Below, piece after piece: positions 44,708 through 54,096 of a stretch of 64,000 nucleotides of DNA (positions within the stretch are counted from its first letter, which is position 1; each line of letters starts with the position of its first letter). The notes beneath the pieces were generated by a model that saw only the letters and a program-made list of their open reading frames with translations, was not told the DNA's origin and made no database searches. A program made the position numbers and the translations under genes. The DNA comes from Sediminitomix flava (GTDB lineage Bacteria; Bacteroidota; Bacteroidia; Cytophagales; Flammeovirgaceae): contig NZ_QGDO01000001.1 in NCBI RefSeq assembly GCF_003149185.1, positions 930,001-994,000 on the forward strand, read 5' to 3'.

Positions 44708-47700
44708 ATGGATCAGACGACTTCAACACACAGGTCGATAAGCTCTGAATTAGAAACCACCATCAACACACTAATTGAGGCGACCTATATACAACATAGA
44801 GTATCTCTTATACAAGGAATTGAGGGCACTGGAAAACAGCGAATTGTAGATCAGCTTGCACATTCATTTCAAGGGAAAATTCACTTTATAAAAGTCAGTT
44901 GTACTCAACTTTCATCGAATGTGCCATACTATGCCTATCGTATGGTAGTACAAGCGCTCATTCAAGAATTACTACTGAGTGAGCGATTAGAGCTGCTTCA
45001 AAAAGTTTATGATAAATTCATCAAATCACACTCTTTAGAAATATTCACAAATCTAGAATCCTTTATTCCCGAATTGAAAGGTGTGATTTCAAAAAAAACG
45101 GAGGATTCAAAAACACAGCAACAGCCAACAAGAGAGAATAGCCTTGAATACTTTCGTAAATTCATGGAACTATGCTTTCAAGAAGCTGAAAAACCTGTTG
45201 TTTTGGTTTTTGAAAAAATTGAATGGTTGGATAGCTCAAGTTCTTTTTTCCTAAAAAGTCTATTCAAAGAGTGGAATAGTGGAAAAGCGCTTTTCATATT
45301 CCTGAGTTCACTAAACGAAAATGAAGGGCATTCTAATAACTTCTTGAATATTGTTAAAGCGCATAGTTCAGCTACATTTCTCATAAGCATTATCTCAAAA
45401 ACTGATTTTGAAAAAGCTTTGGAAGTTAAACTAGCTCCAAACATTGTCAGTAAAAGTGTCCGAAATGAATTGTACCGATTAACTGGAGGAAATATACAAT
45501 ACCTTTCATCTATTCTGAGTTGGCTAGAAAGTAAAAGGCTCATTTGGCTATTAGATGGACTTTGGTGTACGGATATATTTGCCTTAAGAAAACACCTAAA
45601 ACCACAATCTGCTGAGAGTCTATTAAAGGATCAGTTAAAAAGACTTTCAGCTTTAGAATTATCCATTCTCAACCATATTGTAATTGCCCAAGAATGTGAT
45701 ATAGAGTTGCTTTGCCATTTATTAGCATTATCTAATAGTCAACTTCAGCAAGAACTGCTGTCCCTTGTAGAAAAGCAATTTATCAATCTCAATGATCAAG
45801 GTGAATTTGAACTAGAAGAGTTATATCGAACTAAACTTCTCTATGAGCTTATTCCCGCTCCAGAAAGAAATAAGACTCATTTTAAGATAGGGTTTAGTGT
45901 TTTACAAGAAGCAAAAGAACGTCATCGAATCTTTTCAGCAGTTCATCACCTCAATAGAGGAAGCCAATACGCACTAAAAAACAACAAACATGAGTTACTC
46001 GCAAAGGCTAATTTAAAGGCTGGAGAACAAGCACTAAAATCGGGCATTTTTCAAGAAGGAAGACATTATTTTCGAATGGCAGAAATGCATCTCAATTTTG
46101 ATGGATCACTTCAAAAATACAAACTCTATTATCAGATCATCACCCAAAGAGCGCAGCTTGAATATCTTCTTAAAAATTATGATTATGCGAACCTCAGACT
46201 TGATGATCTTTTAGTACCACATTACCCACTTGAAGACCGAATTAATGTTTATGTCAAAAAGATAAAACTCAATAACCACCTAGGCAGATATACCACTGCT
46301 AGAGATGTTCTATTAGATGGATTAAGTGCATTGGGTTTTAAAAACTTCTTTGAGACTGCCCCACAAAAAATTAAAAGACTTCAAACAGATATTGATTCTA
46401 AAGTCAAACTTTTCTTAGCTTCTTTAGACCATGATGACTTAGATGAAATGCCATCTCATTTCGTCCATAAAAATACGCTTTTATACAATGCAGGGATAGC
46501 GATTCATCATACATCTGAAGAAGAAATGCTATTATCGAATCTATCTATTATTACAGATGGATTGAAGTATAAAAAAACAGGTGAACTAGCGGTTGCTTGT
46601 TGTGTGTATGGACGTTTCCTATTTACACAGCAACAAGATATTGAACGCGCAATTAGCTTTGGTCAGTTAGGACTTAAAATAGCTGAATCTCTTGAAAATA
46701 AACTGTATCTAGCTAGAGCTTACGGAATTTTCACTTTCTACACCTTACCATGGAAAAGAACGCTACATGAAAACCTTAAATACCTTGACCAAGGAGCTTC
46801 TATCGCTAAAAAAGAAAAAGATTTTTACCTACAATCCATTCTTCAAACACATGCCTATACACTCCAAGTTCTTTTAGGAAATCATTTAGAAGATGTAACA
46901 GATTTAGGTGAACAGCTAAGTAATCAAAATAGTCCGATAGCCTACAGTGTTTCGGCTCTAAATCATCTGATCAAATTTTTGAGTGGAAAATTAAATAGCT
47001 TACCAAAGGCTTATCAGTCAATTCACTCAACGACTGTTTACAGTAAAAATGAGACACTTTTCTTTCAAAGCTTTTCTAAAGGAGTCGGCTTATTTACAAT
47101 TGGTTTGTATGCTTTTGCGGCAATAGAATTTGAAAAAGCTTATGCACACTCAGTATTGCAAAGAGGTTCTATTCTTTACAACATTAATCTAATGTTTCTA
47201 GGTATTTCTCTAGCAGAACATCAGAACTCAAATCATAAAGAAGAATATCTGTTACAATTGATTTCAGAATTAGAGCGGTATGAAAAAGAAACTTCTACAA
47301 GCTCTCAAATCTTTACTTTTTCTACATTACTGAAAGCTGTTTTCTATTCTTCAAAAAATGAAAATGCAACAGCAGAGTTTTTCTTTGATCGTTTTGTCAA
47401 TAATCAAAATACACCCCAAGGATTTAAAGCACTAGGTTATGAGCTTAAATTCAATCATCAGCTTAAAAATCAAAAAGAGGATAAGTCCACCCTAGAAAAA
47501 GCAATAGAAAACTACAAATTATGGGGAGCGGATTATAAGGCTAATACCCTAAACCAAGCATATAGAAAGTTTAGAAAAGACAGCGAATATAAACAACTAG
47601 ACACCTTCAAAGTATATCTCGAATTTCAGAATTTACTTGAAGAACTTTCTAGTATAGAAGAGGTCAGTAGCTTTGCTTTAAAGTATCTGTTTTTACTGAG

Positions 47701-48781
47701 TTCAGCCAATAATGGAAGTGTCTATCTCTATCAAAAAGATCATTTTATTTTAATCAATAAAGCGCACAATTTCCCTTTCAACTGTTTTACCTATTCACCA
47801 GAAATGAATGTAAAAGGGCAAGCTTATCAACTAAATATTGCCTACCAAACCAAAATTGAACAACAAATCATCAGTCATAAATCAACAGATCATCTTAAAG
47901 TCCCCACTACTCTTCACAACTTCTATAGCATACCAATGAACAGCGGAGACTTTATAGGTACAATTTTATTAGAAAATTTAGATGAGCAGCTAAATGAAGA
48001 TTTGGAAAATCAACTTCAACTATTTACAAGACTCATCTCGTCTAAAATCAGACAAATCTTAAGCTCTGAAAAAGAAAGGTTTTTAAATCAACAATTGATT
48101 GAAGAAGTCAAAAAGAAAGATTTACTAAATCAAGAAATTAAAGCGCAAAATAAAACTTGGCTAAAAGCTACAATTGAGGGGCAAGAAAAAGAGCGATTAC
48201 GTATTGCGCAAGACCTTCACGACAGCGTTGGAGCTATGCTTGGAGCTGTGAAACTGAATATTCAGAATGTGATTGAACCTGAATCTGATACTCAAAGAAT
48301 TTCTCCAATCTTAGAGCAAATAGATGAAGTCTGTCAAGATATCAGACGCATTTCGCATAATATGCTACCAAGTGCACTGACAAGGTTTGGGTTAAGTGTT
48401 TCTTTAGAAAAATTAATTGACCAATACGAAACCCTTGATAAGTTTGAGATTGACTTTTCAATAATGGGTTTAAATGAAACACCTTTAAGTCAAGATATTG
48501 AAATTTCGGTTTTCAGAATCATACAAGAGGCTTTACAGAATATTCAAAAATATGCAGGCTGTACTGAAGTCTGTATCCAATTAATCGCAAGAGACGATGC
48601 ATTATCTATTTTTATTTCAGATGATGGTTGCGGCTTTGATACAAACACCACTGCAAAAGGTATCGGGCTGCTCAACATCGAATCTCGAATTATATCTCTC
48701 GACGGTACTTGGACATTGGACTCTACACAAGGAAGAGGTACAGAAATAAACATCGAAATACCACTAAATAAATTAACATGA
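44708..48781 (+). CDS. Giant STAND/AAA-TPR-GAF sensor histidine kinase
   Basis: A 1357-residue cytoplasmic protein. Residues about 15-330 form an AAA_16/STAND-like ATPase: Walker A is GIEGTGKQ (37-44), with Gln where Ser/Thr is normal, and Walker B is VVLVFEKIEW (164-173), with Lys where Asp/Glu often follows Glu. About 330-970 is alpha-helical TPR-like, 975-1125 GAF-like, 1125-1165 coiled coil. The HisKA_3 phospho-acceptor is His1171 in 'RIAQDLHDSVGAMLG', and HATPase motifs are 'EALQNIQKYA' and 'SDDGCGFDT...KGIGLLNI'. No membrane segment is seen. The stop overlaps the regulator start as ATGA. It lies between the two peptidoglycan gene sets, so control of them is likely (inference). Confidence 0.88.
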   Translation: MDQTTSTHRSISSELETTINTLIEATYIQHRVSLIQGIEGTGKQRIVDQLAHSFQGKIHFIKVSCTQLSSNVPYYAYRMVVQALIQELLLSERLELLQKVYDKFIKSHSLEIFTNLESFIPELKGVISKKTEDSKTQQQPTRENSLEYFRKFMELCFQEAEKPVVLVFEKIEWLDSSSSFFLKSLFKEWNSGKALFIFLSSLNENEGHSNNFLNIVKAHSSATFLISIISKTDFEKALEVKLAPNIVSKSVRNELYRLTGGNIQYLSSILSWLESKRLIWLLDGLWCTDIFALRKHLKPQSAESLLKDQLKRLSALELSILNHIVIAQECDIELLCHLLALSNSQLQQELLSLVEKQFINLNDQGEFELEELYRTKLLYELIPAPERNKTHFKIGFSVLQEAKERHRIFSAVHHLNRGSQYALKNNKHELLAKANLKAGEQALKSGIFQEGRHYFRMAEMHLNFDGSLQKYKLYYQIITQRAQLEYLLKNYDYANLRLDDLLVPHYPLEDRINVYVKKIKLNNHLGRYTTARDVLLDGLSALGFKNFFETAPQKIKRLQTDIDSKVKLFLASLDHDDLDEMPSHFVHKNTLLYNAGIAIHHTSEEEMLLSNLSIITDGLKYKKTGELAVACCVYGRFLFTQQQDIERAISFGQLGLKIAESLENKLYLARAYGIFTFYTLPWKRTLHENLKYLDQGASIAKKEKDFYLQSILQTHAYTLQVLLGNHLEDVTDLGEQLSNQNSPIAYSVSALNHLIKFLSGKLNSLPKAYQSIHSTTVYSKNETLFFQSFSKGVGLFTIGLYAFAAIEFEKAYAHSVLQRGSILYNINLMFLGISLAEHQNSNHKEEYLLQLISELERYEKETSTSSQIFTFSTLLKAVFYSSKNENATAEFFFDRFVNNQNTPQGFKALGYELKFNHQLKNQKEDKSTLEKAIENYKLWGADYKANTLNQAYRKFRKDSEYKQLDTFKVYLEFQNLLEELSSIEEVSSFALKYLFLLSSANNGSVYLYQKDHFILINKAHNFPFNCFTYSPEMNVKGQAYQLNIAYQTKIEQQIISHKSTDHLKVPTTLHNFYSIPMNSGDFIGTILLENLDEQLNEDLENQLQLFTRLISSKIRQILSSEKERFLNQQLIEEVKKKDLLNQEIKAQNKTWLKATIEGQEKERLRIAQDLHDSVGAMLGAVKLNIQNVIEPESDTQRISPILEQIDEVCQDIRRISHNMLPSALTRFGLSVSLEKLIDQYETLDKFEIDFSIMGLNETPLSQDIEISVFRIIQEALQNIQKYAGCTEVCIQLIARDDALSIFISDDGCGFDTNTTAKGIGLLNIESRIISLDGTWTLDSTQGRGTEINIEIPLNKLT

Positions 48782-49437
48782 TACAAACACAAACGATCAA
48801 AGTAGCCATAGTAGACGACTACAGCATCATTGCTGATGGTATACGCCTACTCATAGAACCTGAGGAGGATTTAGAAATATATGGTGTATTTAATAATGGA
48901 AAGGCTTTCGTGAATGCCTTAGAAAAAGAGGAAGAACACCCAAACGTTGTTTTGATGGATATCAACATGCCTATTATGGACGGTATTGAAACCACAAAAC
49001 ATCTGATGAAAAACTTTCCCAACATCAATGTTTTAGCGCTTTCTATGCACAACGAAAGAGAATTTATATCGGGAATTTTGAAGGCGGGTGCATTGGGTTA
49101 CGTTCTGAAAAACACAAGTAAGTTTGAACTTTTACATGCTATTCAAAATGTAGCCAATGGCGAAACCTATATTTCAGGTGAAGCTTCAAAAGTGCTTCTT
49201 AGTGGATTTGTGAAAAAGAAACAGACCTTATCAGAAAAAGTATCTAAAAGAGAAATGGAAGTCTTGGTCAAAATTTCGGAAGGACTAACCACACAAGTCA
49301 TTTCAGAAATGTTATCGATTTCAAAAAATACAGTGGAAACACATCGAAAAAACTTGCTATACAAACTGAAAGCAAAAAATACGGCTGAGCTTGTCAATAT
49401 TGCCTACAAAAAGCAATTGTTAGGCATGGATGAATAA
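48778..49437 (+). CDS. LuxR/NarL-type response regulator, coupled to giant kinase
   Basis: A 219-residue regulator. The receiver has 'IVDDYSI', the phosphorylation site Asp61 in 'VVLMDINMPIMDG', 'LALSMHNE' and the Lys in 'GYVLKNT'. The C-terminal HTH is 'SKREMEVLVKISEGLTTQVI' then 'KNTVETHRKNLLYKLKAKN'. Its ATG overlaps the kinase stop by four bases, which points to translational coupling and a one-to-one pair. It ends before a bidirectional terminator. Likely targets are the divergent murK-nagZ operon and the facing SusC/SusD operon, which is inference from position. Confidence 0.93.
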   Translation: MIQTQTIKVAIVDDYSIIADGIRLLIEPEEDLEIYGVFNNGKAFVNALEKEEEHPNVVLMDINMPIMDGIETTKHLMKNFPNINVLALSMHNEREFISGILKAGALGYVLKNTSKFELLHAIQNVANGETYISGEASKVLLSGFVKKKQTLSEKVSKREMEVLVKISEGLTTQVISEMLSISKNTVETHRKNLLYKLKAKNTAELVNIAYKKQLLGMDE

Positions 49438-49444
49438 ATAAGCA

Positions 49445-49475
49445 AGCCCATCTCAAAAACAGTATGAGATGGGCT
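49445..49475. terminator. Bidirectional terminator between regulator and GHL10 gene
   Basis: A perfect 11-bp stem (AGCCCATCTCA / TGAGATGGGCT) with a 9-nt loop between convergent genes, followed by AATTTTA on +. Confidence 0.85.
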
Positions 49476-49506
49476 AATTTTATGAACGCTTAAAAGTGTA
49501 TATGCA

Positions 49507-51039
49507 TTAAATCTGCTTGATTTTAGATTTCTTCACTTTAACAGAAACAGCATTTCCTGCTTCTCCTTCATCATGAACTCGATTACAAGCCGTCACGATA
49601 TAAGTATAAACTTTTCCTTTCTCAGCTGATTTATCTACAAAAGTAGTTTCAGCATAAGGTGCTCTTTTCAATGTTCCTAAAAGGTTTCCTGCAGTAGACA
49701 TCTCCCCTGCCTTTTCTCCTTCAAAACGATACACAACAAAGTAGTCTGCATTACTTTCTGTTGGGGTCGTAATCTTCACAACTACTTCATCTCCTTGCTT
49801 CTCTACTTTCTTGATTTCAGCTTGTGCTGGTTTTTCAATATTCAACCAAGGCATTTGAGGAACCAAAGCTGGTTTTCTGTAATGATCATTTCGTAAGGTA
49901 TCTGCTACTGCCACAGCATTTGAACCAAAAGATTTAGCACTGAAGTACATACTTCCATTTATTTCCTTAATCGTTCTGTTCAAATTCAACTGTCTCGGAA
50001 GCTCAGATAAATCTTCCCACGCTCCCTTTTTTCCTACTCGATATGGTGCTTGACCTACATAAATATGCTTACCATAGCCATGTTGTTTCCACCAGTTCAC
50101 CAAAATCTCGTAATCGGCTACTTTCTTACCAATTTCCCAATATAACTGAGGAGTAATGTAATCTACCCAACCTTCTTTCACCCACAATAAAACGTCTGCA
50201 TACAAGTCATCATAATTGGTTTGACCTGCTTTAGTTGCTGAACCTGTAGGATCTTTATCTTGATTTCTCCACACACCAAATGGGCTAATACCATATTTTA
50301 CATAAGGTTTTTCTGCCTTGATACGTGTATTCAATTCTTTCACAAAAGATGAAACATTGTCTCTTCTCCAATCTTCAATATTGTCAAACTTGTCTTTTCC
50401 GAATTGCTCATAAGTCAATGAATCTGGAAAATCTTCACCAGGTACTTTGTAAGGATAAAAATAATCATCCATGTGAACCGCATCGATATCGTAAGTTCTC
50501 ACGACCTCCATGATATTCTCCAACACATATTCTTTTGCCTCAGGAATGCCAGGGTTGTAGTACATTTTCTTACCATACTCCACAAACCACTCTGGGTATT
50601 TATTTACAGGGTGCTGCTCTGAAAGCTCAACTTTTTCCGAATTTTTTGCTCTATATGGGTTGAACCAAGCATGAAATTCCAAGTTTCTTTTATGTGCCTC
50701 TTCTAGCATAAATGCTAACGGATTATAAGCAGGTTGCACACCTTGCTCTCCTGTAATAAATCTTGACCAAGGCTCTCTTTGAGAAGGATAAAAAGTATCT
50801 GCCACAGGTCTAACCTGTACCACTACAGCATTCATCCCTAGAGACTTTTGCTCATCCAATAGTTTGACAAATTCTTCTTTTTGTTGCTGAACGGAAAGTC
50901 CTTTCTTACTTGGCCAGTCAATATTTGCTACGGTTGCAATCCAACAAGCTCTTAATTCTCTTTTTGGAGGATTTCCATCAGAGGCAATTACTTGGTTTGT
51001 CATCAGTAATGCCATTACTATCTGAAATATCTTTTTCAT
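49507..51039 (-). CDS. GHL10 (DUF187) glycosidase, DigH/YngK type
   Basis: A 510-residue exported enzyme: signal peptide to about residue 19 (NQVIA-SDG), GHL10 catalytic barrel about 25-390, and a C-terminal Ig/Fn3-like domain about 400-505 ending in a basic tail. Family words are 'RELRACWIATVANIDWPSKKG' pattern at about 27-47, 'VVVQVRPVADTFYPS' (about 73-87), 'HAWFNPYRA' (about 121-129), 'VHMDDYFYPY' (about 190-199), 'YGISPFGVWRN' and 'YITPQLYWEIG'. E. coli DigH of this family cuts denuded peptidoglycan glycans. No T9SS tail, so probably periplasmic. A terminator separates it from the upstream paralogue. Confidence 0.88.
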   Translation of the reverse strand: MKKIFQIVMALLMTNQVIASDGNPPKRELRACWIATVANIDWPSKKGLSVQQQKEEFVKLLDEQKSLGMNAVVVQVRPVADTFYPSQREPWSRFITGEQGVQPAYNPLAFMLEEAHKRNLEFHAWFNPYRAKNSEKVELSEQHPVNKYPEWFVEYGKKMYYNPGIPEAKEYVLENIMEVVRTYDIDAVHMDDYFYPYKVPGEDFPDSLTYEQFGKDKFDNIEDWRRDNVSSFVKELNTRIKAEKPYVKYGISPFGVWRNQDKDPTGSATKAGQTNYDDLYADVLLWVKEGWVDYITPQLYWEIGKKVADYEILVNWWKQHGYGKHIYVGQAPYRVGKKGAWEDLSELPRQLNLNRTIKEINGSMYFSAKSFGSNAVAVADTLRNDHYRKPALVPQMPWLNIEKPAQAEIKKVEKQGDEVVVKITTPTESNADYFVVYRFEGEKAGEMSTAGNLLGTLKRAPYAETTFVDKSAEKGKVYTYIVTACNRVHDEGEAGNAVSVKVKKSKIKQI

Positions 51040-51161
51040 ACGTTTCGCAATTAATCAACCCAAATATCAAAATCGTAACGATTGTATTTATTTAGTGTAA
51101 AACTAGAATAATTATAGCTTTAAAAATTCACCAATTATGGGGATTTCTATTTTTCACTAGC

Positions 51162-51193
51162 AAAAAGAGGTTCCCTTTTTTTGAGAACCTCTT
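51162..51193 (-). terminator. Terminator between the two GHL10 genes
   Basis: On the minus strand AAGAGGTTC pairs with GAACCTCTT around an A-rich loop, followed by T5. It lies 27 bases after the larger enzyme's stop and marks the probable end of the SusC/SusD operon. Confidence 0.8.
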
Positions 51194-51219
51194 CAGTAGA
51201 TTTGGTTAGCCAGAAACGA

Positions 51220-53958
51220 CTACTCAATTACCATTTTTTTAGTGTACTGAATATCATCAATAATGATGGAGTAAAAATAAATTCCAGAAGTCCATTTAGA
51301 GACATCTAATGAAAGCTTATGACTCCCTGCCTCAAGAGTCCCTTCTTTCTTCAAGTAGACTCTATTTCCAATTATATCATGAACAAGCAATTGTACCTCC
51401 GAACGTTTTTCTAGTTCAAATGCAACCGTAGTCATATCTGAAGCCGGGTTTGGGTAATTCTGCTTCAGAGCTCGGTTCAATTTATCATCGTCTGTACCCG
51501 TAGGTATTTTTTCTTTTACATAGAAATGATAAATAGCTGACCATTCACTTTGACTACCTACCGCATTTGATCGAATACGGAAGTAATAATTAATTCCTTC
51601 GTCTAGGGTATAACTAAAGTCCGTTTCTTGAGTCTCTGTACTTTCAAGTATTGTGCTCTCTTCAAATGCAGACGATGTCGCCCACTGATACTGCCCCGAT
51701 GAAGTACCGAGAGGATATTCCCATGTAATTTCTATTGTACCAACATCCAACAATTCATTTTCTGTATCTGTAGGTTTCAAAATTTGAGGAGAAACCAGAA
51801 GAGCATCATCCATGTAAAATAGATATGTATTAGACCATTCTCCATACCCCAACAAGCTATTTGATCTGATTCGGAAATAATACTTCTGACCGATTTTGAG
51901 TTCACTAAATGACTTAGTTGTTACCTCTGATTCTTCATCAAGTAGGATGCTCTCTTCTGCAAAATCGGATGTCGTTGCCCATTGGTAATTTGCTGAATTC
52001 ACACCCATCGGATATTCCCAAGTGATTTGGACATGGTCGATATCTAATTCATTACTTTCATCTAAGTCTAAAAGACTTGGTGCCATTGGTAAATCCTTTT
52101 TGAGGTAAAAGTGATAAACTTCTTCTGTCCAATCTCCATAACCCGCTAATGAATTATAAGAACGAACTCTGAAATAATAGTCTGCTCCAAGTATCAAATC
52201 TGAGAAAGTAACTGAAGTATCTACAGTTCCTCTATTTTCTACAATACTTCCTTCATCAAAATCTTTTGTAGTTGCCCATTGGTATTCAACCCCAAGTGAG
52301 CCTTCTTCTAAAGTCCAATCAATACGAACCTCAGCTTCTAGTACTTCATTTTCTAGTTGTGTCGGATTTGTCACTACAGGAGCATTTGGTTTTACAAGTT
52401 CAGATTCTTCCCACATGTTATTTTCCGAAAGCACTTTTACTTCGTAATTCGAAAGATCAACATTTGAAATATGTATTGAAGTACCATAAGTTAGACCGAT
52501 AACAACTGCTTCCGCATTTGCCGTTTCACCATAATAAACTACAAATTTCTTATTCGGTATCTCTTTCGAATTGTCAGTCCAAATCAAACTATCTCCTACA
52601 ATCGCTAAATCAGAAGGAGCATTAGGAACAACGGTTTCCAACCAAGGCATTGCTGGAGGTAACGCAACTTCTGCGTAAGCTTCTCCAAATACATCCTCTG
52701 TATTTATACCATTCATGACCTGTTGTGCTCTGAAAAACACACTACCAAGTGAATTCTTATTTCTATTTTCCTCTTTTCGATCTTCCTGTATTTGTCTAGC
52801 AATTTCATTTTCTGATGATACAGTATTTTGAACTTGTAGTCTTGAATTTGCTTCCAAATTTGAAAGGTTCATATAAGCTTTCAACTCATGTAAATCTTGA
52901 GGATATTCTTCAGATTGACGAGCTGTAGCCGCCGTTGCCACATCTTGATCTAAGTATTTTAGCTCATGACCGCTGTACAAATGACGTTCAGCTTTTTTAC
53001 ACTGATCTGCCCACCAACTTACCAAACTCGTATAATCTTGTCCACCTCCAATTGGCCAATACAACTGAGGTGTTAAATAATCCACAACTGGAATTCCTAC
53101 AGGAGTATCCGAATTTACATCTACTCCCAACCAAGAAAGTGCATCAGCATAAATCTGATTGTAGGCATTCATCCCAACGATTCCTTGTGGATAATTTGGC
53201 TTCCATATTCCAAAAGGACTGATTCCGAACCTTACAGAAGGCTTTAACTCTTTGATTCGTCGGTTGACCTTCCCTAACATTTGGGTGATATTATTTCTTC
53301 TCCAATCTCCGATGTTAGTATAATCAGCTCCATAAGTTTCAAATGTGTCTTTATCTTCACTTGTCGTTCCATTGTAAGAGTAGAAGTAATCATCAAAATG
53401 AATTCCATCTACGTCATAATTAGCTACAACATCTGCTACAACATCTGAAATGTATTCAGAGACTGCTGGGATACCTGGGTCTAAGATTTTCTTACCATCA
53501 GCATATTTCAAAATCCATTCGGGATGTTTTTTAGAAACGTGCTCTTCAGGATAAGTATAACTCGTAGATGCATTTACACGGTATGGATTCAACCAAGCAT
53601 GTAACTCTATACCTCTTTTATGAGCCTCTTCAATTGCAAAAGCAAGAGGGTCATATTCTGGCTCTCCGCCTACATTTCCAGTCAAATACCTCGACCAAGG
53701 TTCGTAAGCTGAACTATAAAACGCATCGCATTCTGTTCTTACTTGCAAAAAAACTGCATTAAAATTCAAACGCTCTAGCTCATCAAGCATTAGAATTAGT
53801 TTTTCTTTTTGAGCTTCAGCCGTATCATATTTATTAGGCCAGTCAAGTCCAAAAACGGTAGCAATCCATACTGCTCTAAACTCCCGATCGTAGGTTGTTT
53901 GTGAAAAAGCAGAGGAAGTGATAAATAGGCTTAAAAAGAGAATGTAAAATTTTTTCAT
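51220..53958 (-). CDS. GHL10 glycosidase with Fn3 repeats and T9SS type A tail
   Basis: A 912-residue secreted enzyme. After the signal peptide (SSAFS-Q, about 19) comes the GHL10 barrel (about 22-430) with 'AVFLQVRTECDAFYSS', 'HAWLNPYRV', 'IHFDDYFYSY', 'FGISPFGIWKP' and 'YLTPQLYWPIG'. An Ig-like segment (about 450-530) and three Fn3-like repeats of about 95 residues follow, each with 'YQWATT/S', 'YYFRIRS' and a closing 'Y-x-F-Y'. The last 80 residues, from 'LKQNYPNPASDMTTVAFELE' to 'YTKKMVIE', are a T9SS type A sorting domain. It is thus sent to the surface, unlike its paralogue. Likely a hydrolase of outside glycan strands, feeding SusC/SusD. Confidence 0.9.
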   Translation of the reverse strand: MKKFYILFLSLFITSSAFSQTTYDREFRAVWIATVFGLDWPNKYDTAEAQKEKLILMLDELERLNFNAVFLQVRTECDAFYSSAYEPWSRYLTGNVGGEPEYDPLAFAIEEAHKRGIELHAWLNPYRVNASTSYTYPEEHVSKKHPEWILKYADGKKILDPGIPAVSEYISDVVADVVANYDVDGIHFDDYFYSYNGTTSEDKDTFETYGADYTNIGDWRRNNITQMLGKVNRRIKELKPSVRFGISPFGIWKPNYPQGIVGMNAYNQIYADALSWLGVDVNSDTPVGIPVVDYLTPQLYWPIGGGQDYTSLVSWWADQCKKAERHLYSGHELKYLDQDVATAATARQSEEYPQDLHELKAYMNLSNLEANSRLQVQNTVSSENEIARQIQEDRKEENRNKNSLGSVFFRAQQVMNGINTEDVFGEAYAEVALPPAMPWLETVVPNAPSDLAIVGDSLIWTDNSKEIPNKKFVVYYGETANAEAVVIGLTYGTSIHISNVDLSNYEVKVLSENNMWEESELVKPNAPVVTNPTQLENEVLEAEVRIDWTLEEGSLGVEYQWATTKDFDEGSIVENRGTVDTSVTFSDLILGADYYFRVRSYNSLAGYGDWTEEVYHFYLKKDLPMAPSLLDLDESNELDIDHVQITWEYPMGVNSANYQWATTSDFAEESILLDEESEVTTKSFSELKIGQKYYFRIRSNSLLGYGEWSNTYLFYMDDALLVSPQILKPTDTENELLDVGTIEITWEYPLGTSSGQYQWATSSAFEESTILESTETQETDFSYTLDEGINYYFRIRSNAVGSQSEWSAIYHFYVKEKIPTGTDDDKLNRALKQNYPNPASDMTTVAFELEKRSEVQLLVHDIIGNRVYLKKEGTLEAGSHKLSLDVSKWTSGIYFYSIIIDDIQYTKKMVIE

Positions 53959-54021
53959 ATCAATATTCTAGCTAAAAAATTGATAACATATTAAACAATA
54001 ATATTCTAAAAACCACTAAAA

Positions 54022-54062
54022 CCTGACTTTCCTTCATATAAAGTCATATGCAGAAAGTCAGG
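54022..54062 (-). terminator. Hairpin between PKD lipoprotein and GHL10 gene
   Basis: A perfect 10-bp stem (CCTGACTTTC / GAAAGTCAGG) with a 21-nt loop, followed on the minus strand by TTTTAGTGGTTTTT. It lies 34 bases after the lipoprotein stop. It could lower expression of the downstream enzyme relative to SusC/SusD. Confidence 0.65.
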
Positions 54063-54096
54063 CTTAGAATAAATTGGGCTTCTCTAAAACAAACGA

